From the NCBI RefSeq assembly GCF_000004195.4, contig NC_030684.2:66895892-66959891 (forward strand): a DNA stretch of 64,000 nt, read 5' to 3'. Under the pieces are notes generated by a model. That model was not told the origin of the DNA. It made no database searches and saw only the letters and a list, made by a program, of their open reading frames with translations. The stretch comes from Xenopus tropicalis. Taxonomy: Eukaryota; Chordata; Amphibia; Anura; Pipidae. This document shows, in pieces, positions 1-9,965 of this stretch (the first letter of the stretch is position 1; the number at the start of each line of letters is the position of its first letter). The position numbers were made by a program, and so were the translations under genes.

Positions 1-440
1 CACTTTGGGGTCATCCAACAAATGTCGCCGTTTCATTCGGGCTGACCCCATGATTAGGTTATTCAAGTTTGGGGGGGTGTAGCTTCAAAGCTGTAAGTGT
101 GGCAGCAATTTGAAAATCTTCCCTGTCAAAGTCAATGGGAAAATTGGGGGGTTCGGAGCGGCGCCACAAAAAGACGGGGGGCGGGATCGCTTAGAAAAGC
201 ACAAGCAACCTGCTCCGCTATTGGGCAAAGATGTGTGGGGAGTTTGGGTATTGTACCCCTAAAACTGTAGGAGGATTAGCGTTTAGAAAATGGGGGGGCG
301 CTAAGAATAATAAGAAGAAGAAGTGGAAGAATAAGCCAAAGTCGAAGAACAGTATGTTGGGGTTTTCAACCCAACATAATGACCAAATCATAGTTAATAT
401 ATTAGGAAATTGACTCAAGTGATCTTGTTTGTTTGTTTAC
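1..440. repeat. Probable dispersed frog repeat with GAA-rich tract
   Basis: This stretch has the look of an old dispersed repeat: G-runs, a GAAGAAG-type tract near 307-325, and a small foldback at about 353-378 (TATGTTGG paired with CCAACATA). I recall similar text in other Xenopus sequence, so the family assignment is memory, not search. It may continue left of the window. The two open frames across it (about 60 codons, one on each strand) overlap antiparallel and show no domain, so I do not call them genes. Confidence 0.4.
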
Positions 441-857
441 ATATCAAGTTTTTTGTTAGCACTGTTTTGGCCACTGTCCCCAGTGGCACCTTATCAGCAG
501 AACATGGGCTACATTCCTATTTCCTAAACACTTTCACATAAGCTATTGCATGCATCAGAGGTTTCTGTACTCTAACCAGCATGGAAATTGCTCTGTAAAT
601 AGCGCTCCTTTCAGATCCTTTGTAACAGTCTTCAAATTGGGTTCCATATCGTAACTGTGCCACTTTACTAGGAATTCTCTAAAGCTGGAGTAACTTGAGT
701 ATATACTTTGGGTATAACTCCTGTTTAGAGACCCTGAGTTAACTACATTCACATTCCTTAATGTGATAGGGAAGGACACTCACTAAATCATTTCTCTATC
801 CCAGGCTCCTAGAGCACTTAAAGGATCTCCAGGCCTGACTTTGGCTTTCCCGGTGCC
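441..857. other. No recognisable feature
   Basis: I see only AT-rich sequence without a repeat end, a long frame or a splice-flanked open segment. Confidence 0.5.
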
Positions 858-1026
858 TAGGGGTGTATTTATTAGCATTAGAGACAAACACGACTGTGAT
901 GTTGCCCATACCAATCAATCAGCAATTAGATTTGAATGGTCACCTATAAATTAGAAAACAAAAATCTGGTTGGTTGCTATGGGCAACATCATCATGTTTG
1001 TCTGTGATGTCAATAAACACCCCTTA
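858..1026. mobile_element. MITE with long inverted ends, TA flanks
   Basis: The left end starts AGGGGTGT-TTTATT and the right end is its reverse complement (AATAAACACCCCT). The match continues inward for about 60 bases through ATGTTGCCCATA and CAATCAG on both arms. TA lies at both borders. There is no coding capacity, so this is a non-autonomous DNA transposon. The 'gttgcccatagcaaccaatcag' motif type is common in Xenopus repeats. The superfamily is not certain; TA flanks suggest Tc1/mariner-like. Confidence 0.75.
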
Positions 1027-2240
1027 ATGTGTCAGATATGGACTTTCTATTGAACCCAAGAGAGAAAAGGGACCCCCTACTTTTTTTGAAGATACACCAG
1101 GAAGCTTTCTGCTGCCTCCCACTCTTTTGCTCCAGGAGTACATTCTTTATAAGAGAGGTACCATCCAATATTTCATTATTATGACGGTCATCATTAACCA
1201 CATTCCTGAAGTATAATATTCCTTTAGAGATAGGACTATTTCTAACATATGACCTCTATCCCACTCACTCAATGTAGTAAATTCTTAGTATCTAGGAGTA
1301 CTTGTCTGTAACAAATGTAACAGCTGCATGTGATGATAGTTTATCATTATCATAAGTAGAATAATTAGGCATAATATTATTATTAAAACAAACATACAGG
1401 AAATCCAGCAGCAGCACCATTGCTGTTGAATAGGCACATTCTGTATTTAAGAAAACGATGGCAGTGACATTTACTGCAACCAAGATATTTGGACTTAACA
1501 GGTGACTTCTGATTTTAATGTATGTGATGGTGCATACATGCAGTTATTTTACATTTAATGTAAATATTGTAGCAAATTTGCCAAAATTCCTATATATTAA
1601 GCTGCATACTGTATGTTTTTTGGTGTGGGGGAGGGAAAATGCTCTGAGGCATGACAATTCACATTACCGTACAGAATTTATACACAAGATTCCAAACATG
1701 TAGGCAGCTGCAATCATTTCCGTATCAGCAAAATGCATTTTCCTTTAACTGTATCATATAATTGTGCCATTCAGTAGTAGGTGTTAAAACCAGTAATAAA
1801 TAGAAATGATGCTGCTCAATTCCATAAAAGCTAACATTTGAAGTGCTGCGTGGGAAAACAAGCCTTTTATTCAATAGCACCATTCAATTCTATTTTTCCA
1901 TAATGCAGGGATATATTTTTAATGTACAGTGATAGTGTGTGTGCCCATTCTGTGCTGCAAAACTGGGTCACTGCACCCGGTAAAAATGACCAAATTGCAG
2001 TTCTCCGTGTTCAGGGGTAGAGTTGTCAAAAATATTTTCATCAACAGAGTAAATTTCTGCCCAGAGCAAAGACAGCCGAGTTGAAACCACAAGTCCCCTG
2101 GAAGCTATCAATTAGCCCCAGAATTAGGATAAGCCCTGTTTCAACAAAACATTATTCTAGTCCTACATATAGAAGAAAAAGTTATTATTTTAAGAAAAAG
2201 TTAGATAACATAGCATTATATATCTGCAGGTAGTCACTGT
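1027..2240. other. No recognisable feature
   Basis: AT-rich unique-looking sequence. Open frames here are short (about 60 codons) and lack domain signals. No transposon ends seen. Confidence 0.45.
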
Positions 2241-2244
2241 ATAT

Positions 2245-2290
<46 letters not shown>
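2241..2290. repeat. (TA)n microsatellite
   Basis: Near-perfect alternating TA run of about 50 bases. Confidence 0.95.
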
Positions 2291-2294
<4 letters not shown>

Positions 2295-2350
2295 TTACAA
2301 TCTAATTAGTACCTTTTTACTGCTGCTGAATAATAATAATCCCAATAAGA

Positions 2351-2371
2351 CCCCCCCCCCCCCCCCCCCCC
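2351..2371. repeat. Poly-C run
   Basis: Twenty-one consecutive C residues. Such runs are length-unstable and the exact number may be a sequencing artefact. Confidence 0.95.
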
Positions 2372-3240
2372 AGTAGTCCATAATAGCATAATGAAAAGAA
2401 GGGAAAGGACAGGCCAAATGCAGAACTGTACTGTACACATACTCTATCACACACGTGTATACATATCTGTACAGGCATGGAGAATGGGAGCCTCTTTAAT
2501 TATGGGTAGAGGCCCAAAATTAGATAAGAAAGCTTTCTTGCTTGGTACAGTTTTATTGCAAAATGTGCAGTTTCTACAGTGGCAGAGCTAAAAACAGCTT
2601 CACCACAATGTAATTTCAGCTTCCAATTGACTTAAATGCATTTTAGCAAAGTGTTATAGTTTTGAAAACACCCCAGGTTTGCAAATCACAATACACAGTA
2701 CTGATGCTAGGCTAAGGCTTAATAAATCCTTTTATCACAGTGACCACACCCAGTGTACGTTTGTTATTGTCCATGGTTATAAAAACAGAAGTGGCAGAAC
2801 CACTGCCCTGATGTGCAGTTTAATATATATTCTTCATGCACTGAAAATAAAAAGGCCAGATATGAAGCCCGATTAGCTTACAGAACATCATTTTTCTTTG
2901 CCCACAATTTTGTGGCAGATTCAGAACATATCACAAAATGCTGCATGTCATTCAAAACATGCAAACTAGAAAGCTCTAGAGAGGATGCAGGGTTCTAGGA
3001 TGCTGCTTACTGCCTGCCAGACAGGTAACCCCATGTGAGTTGTATTTTGCTTCCTGGGCTGCATTTTAATGGTCAGCCCAGGTGCTCCCTATGTGCAGTT
3101 GTTCCTTTGTAATCCTGCACTTGTTCCTTCCTATAACATTGATAAATACGTGCTAAGTCACATTTCATCGAGTTAAAACTTATGCGTGTCCCTCTTGATG
3201 GGTAAGCCCATAATCAAATTGTCGAGTTTTTAATTTCCCC
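2372..3240. other. No recognisable feature
   Basis: No repeat ends or credible coding segment seen. Overlapping 60-65 codon frames have no domain resemblance. Confidence 0.45.
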
Positions 3241-3531
3241 TTAGGCTAATGCCACACGTAGCATATTATTGGCAAGCCGAAAAACGCTTGGCGAGAATAT
3301 GCTCCATACGCTCAAAAATGCCCCTACCTGTGCCTGCACCCAAATGAATAAAATACGCTCAAGGGACAGGCCCATTTTTTTTGGCGGATATAGGCTCCAT
3401 GTGCCTGCACCCAAGCGTATTCCATTCATTCGGGTGCAGGCACAGGTAGGGGCATTTTTGAGTGTATGGAGTATATTCTCGGCAAGCGTTTTTCGGATTT
3501 CCAAGAATACGTCCATGTGGCATTAGCCTTA
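3241..3531. mobile_element. PIF/Harbinger-type MITE, nearly full inverted repeat
   Basis: The element runs from GGCTAATGCC at 3244 to GGCATTAGCC ending at 3528. It is flanked on both sides by TTA, the 3-bp target duplication typical of PIF/Harbinger elements. The arms pair for well over 100 bases (for example GTGCCTGCACCC near 3331 with GGGTGCAGGCAC near 3435), leaving a short centre. Because the arms mirror each other, open frames appear on both strands and encode the same peptide pieces (CACT-type runs); these are artefacts of the palindrome. Related stubs lie at 7477 and 18987. Confidence 0.85.
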
Positions 3532-4003
3532 GCCTAATAAGGCTGACCTCAACATTATGCAGTGTCAGATATGATTATATTGTAATCCTGCCAATTAACA
3601 TCAATCCCCTTGTGAGAGAACATTGCGCTGATTCCGATTCCATATCCATACATGTTCCCAGTAGATTAATTCACCCAGTAAAGGGGCATAATTTGGAGAA
3701 TTTCTGGCCAGAGCAACTGGGAGAAAGGATACCTGCGGTTTTGCAAGGGGCGTGCAAATAAATGCTAATCTTCTTTGCGGTGTTTTGCTGGAATAAAAAG
3801 TGTTGCATTCACTACAGTTCATAATTAATGGAAAACTAAAAGGAAGCATTTGTTTTTTTGTTTTTTTAATAACCTCCATGTTAAAATTTCTATCAGACAA
3901 TAATAGTTTTGTATTGCGATGTCTTTCCTTGCTTACAAGGAGAATATACTGGCAAATGTATTTGTTAAGCAGCATTTTGAAGATATCCCATTTCCTTCTG
4001 TGT
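3532..4003. other. No recognisable feature
   Basis: Unique-looking spacer between two MITEs. The antisense 124-codon open frame covering 3601-3975 has no recognisable domain and no homologous look, so it is not called. Confidence 0.4.
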
Positions 4004-4785
4004 TTAAAGGAGATGTCAACCCTAATTTTAATTTCACTTCTAATGGATAGGGCGCCTTACCCTCACTTAAACCGCATAAGTGCTGCTCCCTCAATCTCCT
4101 CCTACAGCCTGCACCACCGTATTCTTTTCTGCTCCATTTTGCTTGTCGCCCGGTGGCCATTTTGCTGGGTGACGTCATTGAGAGCGCGCGCCTGACCTCT
4201 TTAAGGATTTTTTTCAGCTTTTTCCTTAAAATGAAACTGTTAGAGCATTAAACAACAATAAAATTAAACAGAAATTAAGTGTACATTGCTTAAGTATTTC
4301 AGCAAACACTGTTTAAGCTTGCAAGATTAACTTATAAAATGCCTGCAGATCAGATTCAGCGGTGAAAAGGTTACATTTTCCTGCCTGCAATCAGAAGAAT
4401 GTGTTCCAAGAGAGGGAGCAGAGAGCTCTTGTTTACAAAGGTAGAGTTAGTATAGCAACTGCCTATGCAATCGGCTCATTGGAGGATTGACTGTGGGCAT
4501 GGTTAAAGAGTTCAATCGTCTGCTGTGTAGAGAAGAGATTCATCTCAAGTGAGCATGCTCATTAAAATGGCTTGGAACTGGGCATGTGCACCACGCCAGG
4601 CAGAAAAGAAGATTCTGAAGGGAGGGGGGAGAGGGAGTTACACAGCTCTGCAGTGAGAGAAACTCCAAGAGATTGCTGCAGCTTCAGTGTTTGCTTCTGT
4701 GGGACAGAAGTAGCAGGTATTTAAACAGTGCTGTGAGGCTTTTCTCTGCTAAAACTTTTGGCTGGGGGGTTGACATGTCCTTTAA
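4004..4785. mobile_element. T2-type MITE, long
   Basis: The left end reads TTAAAGGAGATGTCAACCC and the right end is its reverse complement, GGGTTGACATGTCCTTTAA with one change. Both borders carry TTAA, the duplication expected for T2/Kolobok-like or piggyBac-like elements. The interior is about 780 bases and non-coding, with internal sequence possibly from a second element. Open frames inside it are not genes. Confidence 0.8.
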
Positions 4786-5034
4786 CCTTGTGAAAAGCCT
4801 TTCCCAGTTAATGTATTGCAGAGATGCCTTTATACCGTTATTTCTGTAACATAATAACAAAGGAGGCAGTGTTATGATCACTGCAAATGCACACACACTA
4901 GTCCTGGATATAAATTAGGTATTAATAGTTTATCCATATAATGATTATATTATTAAAAATCCAAGTAGGTTTGTGAACTTCCTAATACAAAAAGTTGTCA
5001 TTTAGCATATTCATTTATCTGTTAAATTTATCCA

Positions 5035-5170
5035 AATTGGCCTCCCCCTTACACCAGTCAGTGTCTGGAAACTTAAATCACCCATAATAACAACTTGACC
5101 TAGCTGTGAAGCCTACTCCATTTGTAAAAGCAGCTAGGCTTCCTTCACCTCAGTAATACGGGGCATAAAC
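5035..5170 (-). pseudogene. CR1/L2-type LINE endonuclease fragment
   Basis: Read on the minus strand, 5041-5105 translates to a segment containing VVIMGDLSFPDTDW, which matches the APE endonuclease signature of CR1/L2-type LINE proteins (usual form GDFNxPDIDW). The preceding bases (5106-5165) look like the upstream part of the same domain but contain stops. No reverse transcriptase follows, so this is a short, dead, 5'- and 3'-truncated copy. Confidence 0.65.
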
Positions 5171-5214
5171 TTATTCGCTCATATTGTGGTAGGACAGGGA
5201 TCTAAAAGAATTAG

Positions 5215-5400
5215 CTATGGTAAAGGCAGCCATAAACAGGCAGAGCTGCATATTCAGCCCATCCAGACTGAGGCAGCAGTATATCTGCCCATAGATGGTG
5301 CCCTCCGTCAGGTCTACCTGACTGATATCTGGTCGAAAATTACCCAGACATTGATCCAGCTTGTTGATTTGGTCTTGTCGTGATCTGATAGTTTGAAAAT
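5215..5400. mobile_element. MITE fragment, 'taaaggcagccata' family
   Basis: Starts with GGTAAAGGCAGCCATAAACAGGC and runs into text (tctgcccatagatgg, ctgactgatatctggtcg) like the element at 9020-9336. No matching right end is clear, so it is a fragment. Opposite-strand open frames across it mirror each other and are not coding. Confidence 0.5.
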
Positions 5401-5817
5401 TCTGCAATACAAAGTGCAAAGTAAAATGTAATCTCCTTTATTTACTTTATCATTTAGTGAACTGGAGTCCTTGGCTATTAAAACATTAATAGTCTGGCAA
5501 ACCTGTTTAATATTTGTATAAAAACATACCATGGAGCCTAAAGTCCTTCGAAAGTCAAACAGCTATTACTATTTTTTGTAGTTTCCTATACAGATGGTAA
5601 ATGAGCGGTTTAATTTAATTTATCATTATCTCATCAACATATAAACCTCTTAATGTGAACTCATTATACCTCTAAAAATATATTTTCAATTTCAGTTTAT
5701 CTAATATTCTGAATTCAGTGCTCTCAGAAATCTCCATCTGAGTTAAGACCACAGTGAGACTTCTGGGACAAATAAATCTTACCATTATTACTCCTTACAC
5801 ATAATGTATATCACTTT
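5401..5817. other. No recognisable feature
   Basis: AT-rich, no repeat termini identified. Confidence 0.4.
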
Positions 5818-6067
5818 GTAATTAACTTTTAGTATGATGTGGTCAGTGAAATTCTGAGATAATTTGCAACTGTTTTTGCATTCTTATTTAAAATGAGTTA
5901 ACTTTTTGTTCAGCAGTCCAATTTACCCTAGCAAATCACACATACATTTGAATGTTGTAAAGAAAGGAGAATCATTTAAACAATAAAGACCCCCAGAAAA
6001 GTGTAAGAATAGGACATTCTATAAAATACTATCATTTTTTAAACTTAAAGGTAACTTATCTCTTTAA
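5818..6067. mobile_element. T2-type MITE, decayed
   Basis: Contains the inner text of a common Xenopus T2 family: AACTTTTAGTATG near the left, 'ttctgagataatttgcaac' inside, and an inverted end (cattctataaaatact, then ACTTAAAGGTAACTTATCTCTTTAA) finishing at TTAA 6064-6067. The left terminal bases are missing or mutated. Confidence 0.6.
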
Positions 6068-6784
6068 ATCTAATCTCCAGTTTTCCCCAAAAGAAAGTCT
6101 GCTAGCATTTTGTAGATTTGCCATTTCTGCTTGTAATGGCTTGTACTTATTGCCTCATTCTCTCATTAGTGGGATGTATACAAACACTATTCATACAGTA
6201 TACATAATGTTAAAGAATTTGTATAACACAATTAATGTAATTATACTTCATCAGCCGTATATGTAAATAAGCAGGATGATAATTTGGTGGCTGCGCTATT
6301 GCTCAGTATCATTTGACAGTGACACTGACATTTTTTTGAAGTGGACTATATGATTTAAGTTTTTCTTCTGTAATCTCTACTAAAATACATTTAAAGGTTA
6401 AATACCCTATATAGAATATAACTCTTTTACCCTTATCATGAATCAGTGCTGAACTCCTTAATATAAATCACCAGGTGCTGCCTTATTATCGCAGAAGAAA
6501 ATCAGGCAAATCACACAAATCAGGCAAGAATGAAGAAGTGCTTGTTAAAACAATTCACTTTGGGTAATGTCAATGAGAGCTTTCAGAGCATAATGGGCTT
6601 TCAGATAATAGATTCCATAAATGTATGCATATATTGCTGAAAAAGTATTACAACACATAATGGAGGAATGTAATAAAAGTAACTCAAGAAAAAATATGCA
6701 CAATTAAAAAAAGTATTCCTATTGAGCAAACACTTTTGTCCCTTGTGCTCATGTTATATAGTTTCTATGCCAAGAATATGTACC
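6068..6784. other. No recognisable feature
   Basis: AT-rich, no repeat termini and no credible frame. Confidence 0.4.
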
Positions 6785-6951
6785 AGTGAGCAGTGATGTG
6801 CAAAATTTTTCGCCAGGTATAGATTTGCAGCAATATGCCACAAAAACCATCAAAGAATGTTGGTGGTTGCACAAAATGTTGCTACTAATATTCGTGCTGC
6901 AACAAAACACCCATACACCCCAATTTATTTTATGTGAAAAAAGGTTGCTGC

Positions 6952-6977
6952 AAAAAAAAAAAAAAAAAAAAAAAAAA
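6952..6977 (+). repeat. Poly-A run
   Basis: Twenty-six A residues inside the outer MITE, a few bases before the inner insertion. Confidence 0.95.
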
Positions 6978-6985
6978 CACTCATA

Positions 6986-7945
6986 GGGCCACATTTACAA
7001 ACGAGTGAAGTTTTGCCTCGAGAAGCTTCACCACACTGCGCACAACTACGCCAGGCGGAAATTTGTGCAGAATACGCTTATTCATTAAAATGCGAATTCT
7101 CGCCAGAGATTTTTTGACAGCTTGTACATTTCCTAGCAAATTATCTCTAGTGGCACTATCTAGTGTTAATTTAAATCAGTGGCTATATATGGGACAGATA
7201 TGTGTATTTATTAATGTTTCTGAACTTGGTAAAAGTGCCCAATTATTTTATAAATGTCCATGGAACCAAAAGGAAGACTAACTCTCTTATCAGCTGTAGT
7301 AAGAACAAAGTCAGACCCAGAAATAATAATAGGTACAGTTCAACAACAACATTAACAAGCTATTTCTAACAAATTGCAACACAGGGGTTGACATTTCTGA
7401 GTGCATTAATACTTGGACTAACAGTATACACATGTTAATGACTTTAAAATTAACCACAAAAATTAACAGGTTAAGATAAGGCTAATGCCAGACGAGGCAT
7501 AGGGCGGATATTTTCGACAAGTGGAAAATCACTTGCCAAAAATACCGCCCTACACCTCCTACATGTGCCTGCACCCAAATGAATGGAATGCGCTCGGGTG
7601 CAGGCATTTAAAAAAAAACACCTTTGTGGGAGGGTGGCAGCAAAGCATGTGTGAAATGCACAGTCATTAACAATACAGGACGTATTAAAAATAATTTAAG
7701 TCAAATATGTTTTACATTTACAACAATTTGACGCCAGATACAACATTTTTGTTGGAAAGCAGGAATTTTCAATTTTGTCTGGGCGAAAATTCGACTGGCA
7801 AAAAGATGTGAAAATCCTCTAGCGCTTAGCTTTTTCTCAAGTGAAAAGTCACCTTCGCCCATAGGTAAATCGACGAATACGATGGAAATCTTTTTGGCAA
7901 ATTTTTGTCAGAAAAAGACAATTCGCCCTTTGGTAAATGTGCCCC
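6986..7945. mobile_element. Inner MITE, 'ggggcacatttac' family
   Basis: Left end GGGCCACATTTACAAA, right end TTTGGTAAATGTGCCCC, inverted to each other. ATA lies at both borders (6983-6985 and 7946-7948), consistent with a 3-bp duplication. The interior is non-coding and carries a third element at 7477-7608. Confidence 0.7.
7477..7608. mobile_element. Half-copy of the Harbinger-type MITE
   Basis: TAA followed by GGCTAATGCCAGACGAGG, then GTGCCTGCACCC and the inverted GGGTGCAGGC. This is the left half and part of the centre of the family at 3241. The right terminal repeat is missing. Confidence 0.7.
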
Positions 7946-8281
7946 ATAGCCTCCAATATATTCTGCATGTAAAAAAAGTCAGAGGTAAAAACACCCATAG
8001 AAAGTCGGTGCGTAAGAATGCCCATAGAATCCAATGTACGCTACCTGGAAAAAGTCACCTTAAAAAAGCCGTAGTGGAAAAATTTGCAGTAAAAAGCCCA
8101 TCGATTTTAAAGCATTTCATGAATGTTTGCTATTTTTTTTTTTTTCCTACAGCTTCACAAATTTTTCAGCAGAATAAAACAGGACTGATTCATGCATCAT
8201 TACTAGTGAGCAGTGTTAACCTTTAGGAGGGCCTTAAAAATACACTATGAACAATTAATATGCAAAATGCATATAATATAG

Positions 8282-8282
<1 letters not shown>

Positions 8283-8314
<32 letters not shown>
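8283..8314. repeat. (TA)n microsatellite
   Basis: About 30 bases of alternating TA, next to the short MITE at 8331. Confidence 0.9.
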
Positions 8315-8315
<1 letters not shown>

Positions 8316-8330
8316 AATTCTTTTTTTTTG

Positions 8331-8402
8331 TACGGGTATAGGACCCATTATCCAGAATGCTGGGGACCAAGGGTATTCCGGATAAGGGATCCCATACCTG
8401 TA
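8331..8402. mobile_element. Short 'tacaggtatggga' repeat
   Basis: A 72-base element with inverted ends TACGGGTATAGGACCC and GATCCCATACCTGTA and internal 'ttatccagaatg...ggataaggga'. This is one of the most common short repeats in Xenopus; longer versions occur at 21956, 35651 and 36430. Confidence 0.8.
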
Positions 8403-9019
8403 CAAGTTTTATTTCTCCCATAGAAAACACTCTGTACACAACAGGTCATTAAATATATGTACCACCTAGCATAGACTTTATTTATTACTCTGAAATGGAA
8501 TTCTCTTATTTATGGATACGTTACAGCAAATATATCTTCCTGAAAAGTAATTTTACAATTTTTGCTTTAGTGTGTTATACACAAGGTGAGACTTCTTGCA
8601 CCATGTTTGCATACATAACTTATCACTGCAGCATCGGAGAAGATCTAGTATGGCTTAGTTTCAAACTGCTATCACAAGACGTTTACATATTAAACAGATA
8701 TTTGCTGCGGTAAAATTGTCATCGTAACTTGAACAAATAAACACAAAATTATTTATGATTCGTTTTGGGTCTTGCAAAATATATTATTGTTTTATGGCAC
8801 ATTAAATAAAAACTGTTGCTATAATCAAGTGATTATTTGATTGCAATAAATTAATGGAACAAAATTATTCCAAAATTATAAATGTCAGTAAATTAAAGCA
8901 GTGTTTCTTAATATCTGTGCTATCTAACTGTTGAACTAAATAAATATCATTATATGATAGTACATTTGTTACAAACATTGCACTGCAAAATGTTTCCATC
9001 AAAAGAAATGTAATATAAT
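8403..9019. other. No recognisable feature
   Basis: AT-rich, no repeat termini. A 72-codon frame at 8495-8713 has no domain resemblance. Confidence 0.4.
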
Positions 9020-9336
9020 AATTAAAGCTGGGCATACAATAGTAGTCTATAGTAATGAGCAAATTTTTTTGCCAGGCATGGATTTGCAAATCTCTGCATT
9101 CTGCCAATGGCGAATTGTTTTGAGAAATATCCACAAACATGTTGGCCCAAATCAGGATGATCTGGTTGTATCGCCACCAACTGGATCATGATGCCCCAAT
9201 GCATTCCTTACGACTAGATTTAATAACTTGCTTGATAGATGTATTACCATCAGATGGCCCTATACACAGGGCAATAAACTGCCAACTCGATGAGAAGTCA
9301 GCAGCTTTATTGACCTATATATGCCCACCTTTAGCT
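9020..9336. mobile_element. MITE 'taaagctgggcata' with a nested fragment
   Basis: Left end TTAAAGCTGGGCATACA and right end TATGCCCACCTTTAGC are inverted. Near the left, text of the agtgatgagc family (AGTAATGAGCAAATTTTTTTGCC, 9053-9075) interrupts it, so a second element landed inside. The frames across it are not coding. Confidence 0.6.
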
Positions 9337-9426
9337 ATTTCTGCTACTGCTGGGCCTGTAGAACATTCTGCCTGTTACTTTTGTTTACTTTTGCATTTAA
9401 CCTATGGTCAATTCCACTGACCAATT

Positions 9427-9795
9427 TCATGTAAAATCAAATGGAAGGAGGAGTGTAAATAGGACAGAAATAAAAAAAAAAAAAAAAAAACAGAAGGGGA
9501 GAAAAAGATAAAACAAAACTATAAAAGGAAGGAAGAACAAAATGTAAAGGGGTATGATAAAGGGTACAGTGAGATTGGGAGAACAGTGTAAGAAATTAAA
9601 GTACAGTAGAAATGAAATTAGGAAAGGATGTATAAGATTGAGAAAATGAATGAATAGATGAAAGAAATAGATGGTTAAAGAAATATACGGGAAAATAAAA
9701 AGGGTGGAAAAAAAGCAAAAAAGGAGAAAGACAAGAGTGACTGGCAGGGAGTAAGGGGAAAAAACAGAAGAAAATATCATAAGCGAGTTTGCCAA
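9427..9795 (+). repeat. Purine-rich tract with poly-A (9472-9490)
   Basis: About 370 bases in which the plus strand is overwhelmingly A and G, including a 19-A run. The minus strand stays open for over 100 codons simply because it is T/C-rich and codes only F, L, S, P and I. I treat it as low-complexity sequence, not a gene. Confidence 0.75.
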
Positions 9796-9844
9796 AGAAT
9801 TTGGTTTGTTGGTGATGCCGTTTGTACATGGATATGAAAACTGT

Positions 9845-9965
9845 ACAAATGGTGGTTGTCAATGTAAATTCTTTACTTGGGTATTGTTCTTAGTGGGGTC
9901 CCACAGGGTTACTATTGGGTCCATTTTTATTTAACTTGTTAATAAATAACTTTATACATAAGCAA
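9845..9965 (+). pseudogene. CR1-type LINE reverse transcriptase fragment
   Basis: At 9891-9950 the plus strand encodes SGVPQG followed, after a one-base frame change, by LLLGPFLFNLLINN. This is the conserved RT palm block (GVPQGSVLGPLLFxLxIND in CR1/L2-type LINEs). Upstream 'ggtggttgtcaatgtaa' fits the VVNG segment. It is a short, frameshifted, dead fragment, without endonuclease or 3' end nearby. Confidence 0.65.

Larger units (their letters stand above)
6785..8215. mobile_element. Outer MITE of a three-layer nest ('agtgatgagcgaa' family)
   Basis: The left end (CAGTGATGTGCAAAATTTTTCGCC, from 6791) and right end (TTCATGCATCATTACTA to 8205) are decayed versions of the tagtgatgagcgaa terminal repeat, seen intact at 33151. 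The direct repeat AGTGAGCAGTG occurs at 6785-6795 and 8205-8215. Phrases such as 'cccatagaatccaatgta' near 8020 are typical of this family. A second element (6986-7945) sits inside it. Confidence 0.6.

Noticed and set aside
2351..2371. G-quadruplex or regulatory C-tract
   Set aside because: An uninterrupted homopolymer of this kind is more likely slippage or a sequencing-length artefact than a functional site.
3241..3526. Paired 85-91 codon frames on opposite strands
   Set aside because: Both are readings of the same inverted repeat arms of a MITE.
3601..3975. 124-codon minus-strand frame
   Set aside because: No domain or conserved motif, no credible start context; opposite-strand overlap with another random frame.
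9427..9795. 122-codon minus-strand frame
   Set aside because: It exists only because the strand is almost all T and C; the product would be F/L/S/P/I low complexity.
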